This document shows positions 16,779-24,621 of a DNA stretch of 64,000 nucleotides, in pieces. Within the stretch, counting starts at the first letter, position 1. Every line of letters starts with the position of its first letter. The stretch is from Prolixibacteraceae bacterium (GTDB lineage Bacteria; Bacteroidota; Bacteroidia; Bacteroidales; Prolixibacteraceae): NCBI GenBank assembly GCA_028683385.1, contig JAQUIJ010000002.1:434001-498000 (forward strand), in the 5' to 3' direction. A program made the translations under genes and the position numbers. Under the pieces are notes generated by a model. It had not been told where the DNA came from. It did no database searches and was given only the letters and a program-made list of their open reading frames with translations.

Positions 16779-18662
16779 ATGAGTAAAATTAATGTGCGTT
16801 TGAGGCTGACAACGTTCGCGATAGCTGCGTTTTTTCTGGGCTTAGCCTCCTGTGGCAATCGGTCAGAGGGCGGAAAAGCGGTTCCCGATTCAAAATCTTC
16901 GGTTGAGGCTCCTGAAGAAGTGAATCAGGATGACGATTCACATGCCGTTGTTGCGGTGCTGGTTTCTCCTGAAAATCCGCGACCCGGACAAATGTTTCGC
17001 GTCATGGTCACTGGTGGAAAAGACATCAGGAAAGCGGATGTCAAGGTGAGCAGTCCTTCCGGAGAACTCAAATCGGAGAAAAGCAAAAATGGAGATGGTT
17101 TGCCATACTGGCAGATTGCTGAATTTAAAGCCGGATCGGAAGGTAAGTATCATGTTTCTGTTGATGGAAATAGCGCCGCCAGTTTGGATTTCCAGGTAAC
17201 TGCAAAACCATCGCAGTCATCGTCAAATATGGTGTGGAATACCAGGCAAGGTTGGAATGGCAAAACAGAAGCGCTCTATTCGGCCTGGATAAATGCTTTG
17301 TTTCAGGATTCGAATGAAAGTGCATCGTGGAAAGCTTTGAACGAAGCGACCGAGAATAAGGAAAATAACTTTTTACACAATTATCTGTCGTTGGGAGAGG
17401 ATGATGCTTCGGGGAAAAATAAGGTGCTAATGACGCCAGATTGTGCCGATAACCCTTTTTATCTGCGGGCTTATTTTTCATGGAAACTTGGGCTGCCTTT
17501 TGGCTATCATGAATGTGATCGTGGTTACCTGGGTAAAGCTCCCCATACCGGACGCTGGATTACCAATGAGACTATTATCTCTAAAACGAATCCGACACAG
17601 AAGTTCAATACTTTTGCCCGAATGATTATGAATGGCGTTCATTCGGGAACTGCCCGTACTGCTTTTGCCGACGAAAGTTCCGACTATTATCCCGTTCCGC
17701 TTACTCACGCAGCATTACGGCCGGGAGTTGTATTTGCCGATCCGTATGGTCATACATTAATTCTTGTACGGACCATTCCTCAAACCAGCGACAGTCCGGG
17801 AGTACTTCTTGCAGTTGATGCGCAACCTGACAAAACAGTCGCAATTAAGCGGTTTTGGAAAGGTAATTTTCTATTCAATACCAACGGAAAAGAGGTCATT
17901 GGGGAGCCCGGATTTAAAGCCTTTCGCCCGATTGCTGCTAATAATGGGAAATTAAGGCTTTTGAAGTCGAATGAGATCAATGCAAATTCTGAATTAGTTC
18001 CCTTTTCACTTCAGCAAAAGGGAATGGAAAGCGCTAAATTTTATCACTCCATGGAACGGGTTATCAATCCCAAGCCGATGGATCCGGAAATGGCATTGCT
18101 TGATTTGATCAATGCACTGAATGAGCAGTTGAATGTTCGGGTTAACTCGGTTGGAAATGGCGAAGAATACATGAAATCACATCCTGGTACAGTTGTTCCG
18201 ATGCCGGGCAGTACTTCAGGAGTATTTCAGGCAGGTGGACAATGGGAAGATTTCTCGACGCCAAACCGCGATCTTCGTTTGTTGATTGCAATGGATGCGG
18301 TTCAGGATTTTCCGAATAAGATTGTTCGTTCACCTGAAGACTATAAATTGCCCATGCTTCAATCTCCTGAAAAAGCAAAGAAGAATCTGGAAGAGCTTTT
18401 AGCGAAAAAAACGAATGAACTTTCAATTACCTATATCCGCTCGAATGGCAGCAAGCAAACGCTGACGATTGCAGAAATCCTGAAACGAAAAGATGCTTTT
18501 GAAATGGCATATAACCCCAATGACGGTCCCGAAATTCGTTGGGGTGCGCCCGAAAAAAGCGAAGAACGTTCAACCTGCAAACGCCACGTGCCGGGCAATC
18601 AACTGGCAACTATGAATAAAGTTCGTGTGTGGTTTCAGAAACGATTGCATCCGCCGACTTAA
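16779..18662 (+). CDS. Large lipoprotein with possible papain-like cysteine-hydrolase core
   Basis: 627 residues with a lipoprotein signal ending in LASC (Cys25), so it is probably anchored in the envelope. A negatively charged linker is followed by an Ig-like stretch (about 55-140, VLVSPENPRPGQMFRV). The central part has TPDCADNPFYLRAYFSWKLG with Cys222, and later DPYGHTLILV with His325. This Cys...His order and spacing resembles NlpC/P60 or transglutaminase-like folds, but I cannot confirm catalysis. The remaining ~250 residues are unassigned. It is flanked by an imperfect AT-rich repeat upstream and a palindromic repeat downstream, and has no obvious operon partner. Confidence 0.7.
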   Translation: MSKINVRLRLTTFAIAAFFLGLASCGNRSEGGKAVPDSKSSVEAPEEVNQDDDSHAVVAVLVSPENPRPGQMFRVMVTGGKDIRKADVKVSSPSGELKSEKSKNGDGLPYWQIAEFKAGSEGKYHVSVDGNSAASLDFQVTAKPSQSSSNMVWNTRQGWNGKTEALYSAWINALFQDSNESASWKALNEATENKENNFLHNYLSLGEDDASGKNKVLMTPDCADNPFYLRAYFSWKLGLPFGYHECDRGYLGKAPHTGRWITNETIISKTNPTQKFNTFARMIMNGVHSGTARTAFADESSDYYPVPLTHAALRPGVVFADPYGHTLILVRTIPQTSDSPGVLLAVDAQPDKTVAIKRFWKGNFLFNTNGKEVIGEPGFKAFRPIAANNGKLRLLKSNEINANSELVPFSLQQKGMESAKFYHSMERVINPKPMDPEMALLDLINALNEQLNVRVNSVGNGEEYMKSHPGTVVPMPGSTSGVFQAGGQWEDFSTPNRDLRLLIAMDAVQDFPNKIVRSPEDYKLPMLQSPEKAKKNLEELLAKKTNELSITYIRSNGSKQTLTIAEILKRKDAFEMAYNPNDGPEIRWGAPEKSEERSTCKRHVPGNQLATMNKVRVWFQKRLHPPT

Positions 18663-18667
18663 GATAT

Positions 18668-18734
18668 CGTCACCCCGAACTTGTTTCGGGGTCTCATCAT
18701 TTAATTGAGATGCTGAACCAAGTTCAGCATGACG
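18668..18734. repeat. Interspersed palindromic repeat between convergent genes
   Basis: The outer arms cgtca/tgacg enclose two hairpins, ccccgaacttgtttcgggg and tgctgaaccaagttcagca. This is a familiar type of Bacteroidota intergenic repeat and may double as a bidirectional terminator. Confidence 0.75.
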
Positions 18735-18743
18735 CTTTATTAA

Positions 18744-19172
18744 TTATTCTTCCATAATCAAACTTCCCTGTTCGTCGAATTCCCAGAAGGGCGCCCAGGC
18801 AATTTCCCACGTGTGTCCATCAGGATCGGCAAAATACGAATCGTATCCGCCCCAGAACGTGTCGCGCGGTTCAACCAACGATTTTGCTCCCGCAGCAATT
18901 GCTTTTTGATGAGTTTCTTTCAATTCTTCTCTGGTCCTGGTATTGATGGCAAGCGTAACTCCGGAAAATCCCGTGCGTTCGGCAGGTATTCCCGCATCTT
19001 CAGCCAATAGATCCAATGGATAAAGTCCGAGTACAATTCCGCCGTGATGTAAAAATACAATTTGGTCGCTGCTGCCTTTTGCCGGCTTCCAGCCAAAAGC
19101 ATCCTGATAAAACTGGCGCGACCGCGGAAGGTCAGCAACTCCAAGTGTAACGATGTTTAAACGTGGATTCAT
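18744..19172 (-). CDS. VOC family protein (glyoxalase/bleomycin-resistance-like)
   Basis: 142 residues with the vicinal-oxygen-chelate pattern: NIVTLGVADLPRSRQFYQDA at the start, FLHHGGIVLGLYP in the middle and YFADPDGHTWEIAWAP at the end. These are usually homodimeric metalloenzymes or binding proteins of wide substrate range. The specific substrate cannot be read from the sequence. It is a single gene, convergent with the preceding lipoprotein across a palindromic repeat. Confidence 0.88.
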   Translation of the reverse strand: MNPRLNIVTLGVADLPRSRQFYQDAFGWKPAKGSSDQIVFLHHGGIVLGLYPLDLLAEDAGIPAERTGFSGVTLAINTRTREELKETHQKAIAAGAKSLVEPRDTFWGGYDSYFADPDGHTWEIAWAPFWEFDEQGSLIMEE

Positions 19173-19320
19173 AGCTATCTAATTTTATTATAAATCACAG
19201 GACTTGGCTACGCTTTACCTTGTGCTGAAACAAGTCATCTTTTCTTTTTAGGGACAAAGCCCCGTTATGTGAAAGCATAGGACGAAATGTAATGAAGTCC
19301 TATGAAATCGAAATAGTCGA

Positions 19321-19587
19321 CTACATCCTCCTCATCCGGAAAAACTCCATCAACTCTTCCTTTCGTTCTCGCGGCAAATTGTGCCAGCGCATTCCTTGCA
19401 CTGCACCTTCTAAAGCTTGTAACATGCTCAAACAAGCAGTCTCATCGATGGTTTGCAGCCGAATAAAAGCCTGTTCACTGCCAACTGCTTTTAGTTCTTC
19501 CGGAGTGGTAATCCCAACCTGAATGAGTTTTTCTGCAACCACTTTGCCAATGTTTGGCATTTCGGTTAATTTGATTAGTTGATCCAT
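19321..19587 (-). CDS. TfoX C-terminal domain-like helix-hairpin-helix protein
   Basis: 88 residues from the ATG at 19587. The frame extends to a TTG at 19611, which I reject because MDQLIKLTEMPNIGKVVAEK starts exactly at the family domain. The helix-hairpin-helix (PNIGKVVAEKLIQVGI) and the pattern LQALEGAVQGMRWHNLP match TfoX_C. The N-terminal TfoX half is absent, as in many stand-alone versions. The role is unknown. A hairpin with an 8-bp stem (cataggac/gtcctatg, 19276-19304) lies just after its stop codon, without a T run. Confidence 0.8.
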   Translation of the reverse strand: MDQLIKLTEMPNIGKVVAEKLIQVGITTPEELKAVGSEQAFIRLQTIDETACLSMLQALEGAVQGMRWHNLPRERKEELMEFFRMRRM

Positions 19588-19777
19588 CGGATTGGTTTTT
19601 TGATTTTTCAACGAAGATAATCAATTCAGAATTGCTTTCATGGGAAACAATACGTAGCGAGAATTTCAGGTATTTTCTCTAATGTTTGTTAATGAGTTTA
19701 TTTTAACCACCGATCTGCTTTTCAGTCGTCTGGATTTTTGGTTTATTTATACTGAATTCCTAAATCGGCTTAATTCT

Positions 19778-20554
19778 ATGAGTAAATCGTGTATTCTCTT
19801 CTGCAATTGCGGTGCGGGTGTAATTCCTTCGGAAAAATCGCAACAAATTAAATCCAGTCTTGAAACTCTTTGCGCTGACGTTTATCAGCTCGATGATTTT
19901 TGTGGAATTGTTTTGGGGCGAAAGGATTTTATTCAGGCCATCGAACAGAAATACAAACGAAAGGTAATGATAGCCTGTTATCCACGTGCTATCAAAAGTC
20001 TTTTGGCTCAAAATAATTTGGAACTTTCAGGCTTGGAAGTTTTAAATTTCAGGGAATTGTCGGCTGGTGAAATAGATTCAAAACTCAAGAGTAATTTAGG
20101 TTTCGTTGAGGGAACCGCGAGAGAAGATACGATCATTAGTGGTCTGGATGTTCCGGCATGGTACCCGGTAGTCGATCAGCCGTTGTGCATCGATTGTGGA
20201 AAGTGTTTCAAATTCTGTTTGTTTGGGGTTTATACGTTTGGCGATAAAAAGCTGAAAGTAGTCAATCCGCTGGCCTGTAAAAATAATTGCCCGGCTTGCG
20301 GTCGGAATTGCCCGACTTCAGCCATCATTTTCCCTCGACTGAAAGAAGGTGGTGTCTTAGCAGGTGCAGAACCCGGAGCGGAGCCTCAGTTTAAAGGAAT
20401 TTCGGCTGATAGTAATATGATCGCGACACTAAATCAACGCTCGGCACTGCGACGGAATATTTTCAGGACTGGATTGATTGAACAGGCCGAAGCTGAGCGA
20501 AATAAGGCGCTAGACGAATTAAAAAATACTATTTTCCCTGATAAGAAGCTCTGA
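19778..20554 (+). CDS. HdrA-like N-domain plus 2[4Fe-4S] ferredoxin protein
   Basis: 258 residues from the ATG at 19778; an earlier in-frame ATG at 19682 would add an unlikely hydrophobic leader. The N-terminal part (CILFCNCGAGVIPSEK...) resembles the first domain of heterodisulfide-reductase subunit A. At residues ~136-180 are two iron-sulfur sites: CIDCGKCFKFC (CxxCxxCxxxC) and CKNNCPACGRNCP (CxxxCxxCxxxCP). It probably carries electrons. It lies 121 bases upstream of a radical SAM gene, and supplying electrons to that enzyme is a reasonable inference. First gene of the probable terpenoid cluster. Confidence 0.78.
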   Translation: MSKSCILFCNCGAGVIPSEKSQQIKSSLETLCADVYQLDDFCGIVLGRKDFIQAIEQKYKRKVMIACYPRAIKSLLAQNNLELSGLEVLNFRELSAGEIDSKLKSNLGFVEGTAREDTIISGLDVPAWYPVVDQPLCIDCGKCFKFCLFGVYTFGDKKLKVVNPLACKNNCPACGRNCPTSAIIFPRLKEGGVLAGAEPGAEPQFKGISADSNMIATLNQRSALRRNIFRTGLIEQAEAERNKALDELKNTIFPDKKL

Positions 20555-20670
20555 AAGAGCTTAATTTGAATAACCGCGGGCGTAGCCCGTGGAAAACGAC
20601 CGATTGAATAACAGAACCCTGAAAGGGTTCAATATAAAAACAGACGCAATATATTGCGTCTCTACAAAAT
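20540..20670. repeat. Cluster of three interspersed palindromic repeats
   Basis: Three units lie in tandem between the ferredoxin and radical SAM genes. They are agctctgaaagagctt, which overlaps the end of the ferredoxin gene, with ccgcgggcgtagcccgtgg; aaccctgaaagggtt; and agacgcaatatattgcgtct. All are common Bacteroidota intergenic palindromes. The gap carries no separate gene. Confidence 0.75.
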
Positions 20671-20675
20671 ATAGA

Positions 20676-21857
20676 ATGGGTTTATTAAAAAACATACTGA
20701 TCCGGAGCGACCGTAAATGCCTGTACAAGTTCGTGGTGAATATGGGTATTAAAGGATCCATGTCGTTTGCCCGATTTCAGAAACGGCAAAAGAAAGGCGA
20801 ATTTTTTCCAGCCTTTAACTTTATTTCGGTTACCGATGATTGCAACCTGAATTGCCAGGGATGCTGGGTGATGGGAAAGGAGAAAAACAGTCGTTTGAAG
20901 CCTGAACAAGTTGACCGGATTATCGATGATACAAAAAAAATGGGCTCGTATTTCTTCGGAATTCTGGGCGGCGAACCATTGCTTTACAAACCGCTTCCTG
21001 AAATATTTAAAAAACATTCAGACTGCTACTTTCAGTTGTTTACCAACGGGACGCTTCTTACTCCTGAAGTGGCGGAAACATTGCGCCAGTGTGCTAATGT
21101 GACTCCGCTCATCAGTTTTGAAGGTGACGAGCAAGTTGCCGACGTGCGTCGCGGTGGAAAAGATGTGTTTCAATCGGCGAATGTTGGCATTGATAATTGC
21201 GTTAAAGCCGGTTTGATTACCGGAGTGGCCATCAGCGTTTGCAAGTCAAACCTCGAAATGGCTGTTTCGCCCCAATTTATCCAATCGTTGATCGACAAAG
21301 GAGTAGCTTATTTGTGGTATTACATTTACCGCCCGGTTGGACATCAACCCAACTACGAACTGGCACTCAGCTCGGATGAAATCCGGCAACTTCGTCAGCA
21401 CATGGTCGATGCCCGAATGAAATACAGCATCGCCATTATCGATACCTATTGGGACGCTGATGGAAACGGCATGTGTCCGGCTGCCGAAGGACTGAGCCAC
21501 CACATCAATGCTTCAGGATATGTTGAACCATGCCCGGTTATTCAGTTTGCCTCCGATCACGTCGACGACAAACCCTTGGATCGATTGTACGCTGAATCCG
21601 GATTTTTAAGCGATTTCCGAACTCAGATTCAACAAAAGACAAAAGGTTGCGTTGTGATGGAAGATCCGCGCTGGCTGGCCGAATTTGTGAAAAAGCATGA
21701 TGCAAAAAACACGTCAGGAAGAAAGGGCGAACCCGAACGATTACGAATGGCTCCTGTAACCAATAGTCATGGTTCGTGCGAAGTCATTCCGGAGAAAAGC
21801 TGGATTTATCGCTTTGCCAAACGAAGGGCGTTTTTTGGGTTGGGAGCTTATGGATAA
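20676..21857 (+). CDS. Radical SAM protein of the terpenoid cluster
   Basis: 393 residues from the ATG at 20676; the frame opens at a GTG at 20589 inside a repeat, which I reject. The radical SAM motif is CNLNCQGCW with Cys56, Cys60 and Cys63 (CxxxCxxC), followed by GILGGEPLLY (SAM-binding GGEP). The C-terminal half has cysteines in GMCPAAEG and VEPCPVIQF that could hold an auxiliary cluster (SPASM-like), but the pattern is incomplete. It would generate a 5'-deoxyadenosyl radical; the substrate is unknown. Neighbours are a ferredoxin and a DUF116-prenyl synthase, so a terpenoid substrate or precursor is plausible, by rough analogy with HpnH of hopanoid synthesis. It is not clearly HpnH itself. 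Confidence 0.85.
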   Translation: MGLLKNILIRSDRKCLYKFVVNMGIKGSMSFARFQKRQKKGEFFPAFNFISVTDDCNLNCQGCWVMGKEKNSRLKPEQVDRIIDDTKKMGSYFFGILGGEPLLYKPLPEIFKKHSDCYFQLFTNGTLLTPEVAETLRQCANVTPLISFEGDEQVADVRRGGKDVFQSANVGIDNCVKAGLITGVAISVCKSNLEMAVSPQFIQSLIDKGVAYLWYYIYRPVGHQPNYELALSSDEIRQLRQHMVDARMKYSIAIIDTYWDADGNGMCPAAEGLSHHINASGYVEPCPVIQFASDHVDDKPLDRLYAESGFLSDFRTQIQQKTKGCVVMEDPRWLAEFVKKHDAKNTSGRKGEPERLRMAPVTNSHGSCEVIPEKSWIYRFAKRRAFFGLGAYG

Positions 21858-21880
21858 AGAAGTTCCGAGCGAACTAGAGT

Positions 21881-21925
21881 TTGGAGTGCTTAGAGTACTT
21901 CAGAGCTAACTCTAGGCACTCCGAA
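21881..21925. repeat. Imperfect inverted repeat before the DUF116-prenyl synthase gene
   Basis: Arms ttggagtgcttagagt (21881-21896) and actctaggcactccgaa (21909-21925) can pair with about two mismatches around a 12-base loop. It looks like another interspersed intergenic repeat. Confidence 0.55.
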
Positions 21926-21950
21926 TTTTAGGCACTTCGAACTTTAATTT

Positions 21951-23522
21951 ATGAAGGTAAAAGAAAAAATATTGGCAGTTCCTGAGGAGGCTTTAACGCG
22001 GAATCGGTTGAGGAAAGCGGCTCGCGAACGGATCGCTGAAAGGGGAATTTTGCCTCCCGCAAGCTTTGCTTTGATTAGTCAGTTGGCTGACGAAGTGATT
22101 GCACTGACACAAACCGACATCAGTTTTAAGGAATTTACGATGGTGGTTTGCGGAAATGAGATTTGGCGACCAATTGTTGCGGCTACTCCATATAACCGCC
22201 GGCTTTTACTTTTGCCTCAATGCCTGAAAAATAATAGCAACTGCAACGCGGTGATCGACGAACTGGGTTTGATTTGTGCCGGATGCCAAAGTTGCCAGAT
22301 TGATTCCATTTTGCAAAAGGCCGAATCGCTTGGTTATGCTACGCTTGTAGCTGAGGGAACGACAGTCGCCGTTAGTCTGGTTCAGGAAGGAACCATTGAT
22401 GCGGTGATTGGCGTAAGTTGCATGTCGGTACTTCAGAAATCGTTTGAGCCGGTCTCTCGCGCCGCCGTTCCTGTAATTGGCATTCCGCTTTTGTTCGAAG
22501 GTTGCGCCGAAACTGATGTTGACGGGCGTTGGCTGAATGATGAACTGATCGCATTTCAGGAAAATGAACAGTTTCGGAGCATATCGGTTTCAACCTTGAA
22601 GGAAGCTATAGCACACTTTTTTACTGAAGGCACTCTTGTCAAAGCTTTTGGTTCAACCGATGACCGCACCTGTCAATTGGCCATTCAGTCGATGTTAACA
22701 GGTGGCCAGCGGATTCGTCCGTTGTTGACGGCATTGGCTTATTCGGCCTACGCTGCAATTGTTTCTGACGAATTAATGGCTTCGCTTTCGCTGGTGGTTG
22801 AATGTTTCCACAAGGCATCGCTCATTCACGACGATGTGGAAGACAACGACGATTTCCGTTACGACACCGAAACCATTCACAAGCAAAATGGTATCCCGGT
22901 TGCCATTAATACCGGCGATTTTTTGCTTGGAAAAGGCTACGAACTGTTGGGGAAACTTCCACTCGAACCAACCAAAATGGCTGCTTGTTATCAGTTGGTG
23001 GCATCGGGACATGTGGCTTTATCGCTTGGACAAGGAGCCGATTTGCTTGCCAGTTCGCATAAAACCATTCTTCCGATCAATCAACAACTCGAAATTTTTG
23101 AACGGAAAACCGGCTCGGCTATTCAGGTGGCTTTGCTCCTTGGCGCTGTTGCTGCCCATGCTCCTGAATGTGACTTGGCTATTTTGAAAACTTTTTCAAG
23201 TTATTTTGGAATGGCCTACCAGATCAAAGACGATCTGGATGAATTCCTTGAAGCCAACGAACATACCTATCCAGCGGATTATCCTTTGCTGCTTTCAATT
23301 TTGGCTGAAAATCTGGACGAATCTCAACGAATAAACCTTCGGTTTCTTTATACTGAAAACGATCGTTTGCAGATTTCAGCATTGATCCGTGATAATGAAA
23401 TCGATCTGAAAGCTGAAATTTTACTTCAGGAATACACCGATAAAGCTTACCGGGAACTCGACAAAATTGAGAACCTGAAGATGAGGTTGAGTTTATACAC
23501 CGTGCTTGGCAAAATATTCTGA
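21951..23522 (+). CDS. DUF116 - polyprenyl synthetase fusion protein
   Basis: 523 residues. Residues ~60-215 are a DUF116 domain with its cysteine pattern (LPQCLKNNSNC, then CAGCQSCQID), a probable metal or Fe-S site. Residues ~225-523 are a trans-isoprenyl diphosphate synthase: GGQRIRPLLTALAY, first aspartate motif DDVEDND near 294, GQGADLL, and second motif YQIKDDLDEF near 427. Two canonical positions differ: the RRG after the first motif reads FRYD, and the second motif is DDLDE rather than DDxxD. It should still condense IPP with an allylic diphosphate, but chain length cannot be predicted. A fusion of these two domains is unusual. The stop lies ten bases before the next gene. Confidence 0.85.
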   Translation: MKVKEKILAVPEEALTRNRLRKAARERIAERGILPPASFALISQLADEVIALTQTDISFKEFTMVVCGNEIWRPIVAATPYNRRLLLLPQCLKNNSNCNAVIDELGLICAGCQSCQIDSILQKAESLGYATLVAEGTTVAVSLVQEGTIDAVIGVSCMSVLQKSFEPVSRAAVPVIGIPLLFEGCAETDVDGRWLNDELIAFQENEQFRSISVSTLKEAIAHFFTEGTLVKAFGSTDDRTCQLAIQSMLTGGQRIRPLLTALAYSAYAAIVSDELMASLSLVVECFHKASLIHDDVEDNDDFRYDTETIHKQNGIPVAINTGDFLLGKGYELLGKLPLEPTKMAACYQLVASGHVALSLGQGADLLASSHKTILPINQQLEIFERKTGSAIQVALLLGAVAAHAPECDLAILKTFSSYFGMAYQIKDDLDEFLEANEHTYPADYPLLLSILAENLDESQRINLRFLYTENDRLQISALIRDNEIDLKAEILLQEYTDKAYRELDKIENLKMRLSLYTVLGKIF

Positions 23523-23532
23523 AATTTAGGTC

Positions 23533-24468
23533 GTGACTAATTCTCCAAACGTTCCCTTCTATCGGCAGATGATTGTATTGCTGCGGAATGCGATGAACTT
23601 GCTGGACGAGCAGGGTAGGGAAGAGGTGCTGAAATTTATCATCAGTCAACAAAATTCGGATGGTGGTTTTCGGGATCGTGGCGGACGGTCGGATTTGTAT
23701 TATTCGCTGTTTGGCGGGTTGATGCTCGGAGCATGGGGCAAAGGGCATGGGGCAAAGGGCAATGGGTCAGAAGACCGGAGTCAGAAGACGGGAGTCTGGA
23801 GACTGGATACCGGAGCGGCGTTCCCTGAGCTTGTCGAAGGGACAATCCTGAAACTAAAACAATTTATTGCAGGTCAGTCAAATACTGATGTTCCAGGTTT
23901 TATCGAAAAATGTTGTTTGATACTACTTCAAAAGGAATTAAAGGCCGGAAGTAACTCTCGACTCAAGGCATTGATTTCATTAGGAAAATCGTTTTGGAAA
24001 GAACGTGGTTCAATCAATATTTCATACCGAAGTTTTGTGTTGTTCCTGACATTGGAGGCTGTTTTGCCCTTTCGAAAAATTCTGAAAGTTGGCGCAAAAA
24101 AAATGTTAGCGAGAACAATGATTGATCAACATTCGCCTTGCTCCGAAGTGGCAGCAAAAGTTTTCCTGCAAAAAATGATGAATCAGGATGGATCAGGAGA
24201 TCAGGAATTGCTGAAGTCGTTTACTTGCGAAACTGGCGGATTCAAGGCTTTTGCACATCTCAATAATGCCGATATGTTGTCAACCGCGGTGGCCTTGTTT
24301 GCACTCAATTATTCCGGCTGCGATTTGCGATTGCTGAAGCCTGTCTGCCTCGATTTCATTGGACAAAACTTCTCGGATGGAGCTTTCCTTTCCGGCGATG
24401 GCGACCCAACTGCCGATGTGGAATATACATTTTACGGTTTGCTGGCGCTGGGAGTTTTGGCAGTGTAG
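23533..24468 (+). CDS. Prenyltransferase / terpene-cyclase-like alpha-barrel protein
   Basis: 311 residues starting at a GTG ten bases after the upstream stop, so translation is probably coupled. It has the repeats of the squalene-cyclase/protein-prenyltransferase barrel: QQNSDGGFRDRGGRSDLYYS near residue 38, CETGGFKAFAHLNNADML near 235 and PTADVEYTFYGLLALG at the end. It is half the length of a two-barrel cyclase and no DxDD is visible. Residues ~67-105 are out of character (GHGAKGNGSEDRSQKTG), because an interspersed DNA repeat block lies in frame here (23731-23845). It may be an accessory or degenerate barrel, or may pair with the cyclase at 26043. Confidence 0.72.
   Translation: MTNSPNVPFYRQMIVLLRNAMNLLDEQGREEVLKFIISQQNSDGGFRDRGGRSDLYYSLFGGLMLGAWGKGHGAKGNGSEDRSQKTGVWRLDTGAAFPELVEGTILKLKQFIAGQSNTDVPGFIEKCCLILLQKELKAGSNSRLKALISLGKSFWKERGSINISYRSFVLFLTLEAVLPFRKILKVGAKKMLARTMIDQHSPCSEVAAKVFLQKMMNQDGSGDQELLKSFTCETGGFKAFAHLNNADMLSTAVALFALNYSGCDLRLLKPVCLDFIGQNFSDGAFLSGDGDPTADVEYTFYGLLALGVLAV
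23731..23845 (+). repeat. In-frame repeat block inside the barrel protein gene
   Basis: Two exact tandem 14-mers gcatggggcaaagg (23731-23744, 23745-23758) lead into a degenerate ggagtc/agac stretch. The block ends in ttccctgagcttgtcgaagg (23821-23840), with the hairpin tccct/aggga. The last element is a well-known intergenic palindrome. The whole block adds no stop codon and keeps the frame. Confidence 0.7.
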
Positions 24469-24621
24469 ATGTTTCTGCAAGGGCCAGTTGTTCAAAATAA
24501 ATTGTCTTATCTACCAATAATTCTAATAATTATATTCTTCTTTTCAATTTATCAAATAAAATGTTATAATTTAGGTTGTTGTTAACTGTATGAAAAATCC
24601 ACAATCTAAAAACCTACACAA

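Noticed and set aside
16577-16786. A 69-residue open frame before the 16779 lipoprotein gene
   Set aside because: It is made of AT-rich imperfect repeats (aaatggtcaaatggtt...), overlaps the real start, and has no recognisable domain.
19682-19777. Hydrophobic N-terminal extension of the ferredoxin gene
   Set aside because: The ATG at 19778 starts exactly at the HdrA-like domain; the extension has no family support.
20589-20675. GTG-started extension of the radical SAM gene
   Set aside because: The region consists of interspersed palindromic repeats, so translation there is unlikely.
23224-23748. A 174-residue minus-strand frame over the prenyl synthase end
   Set aside because: It lies opposite two genes with clear domains and has atypical composition.
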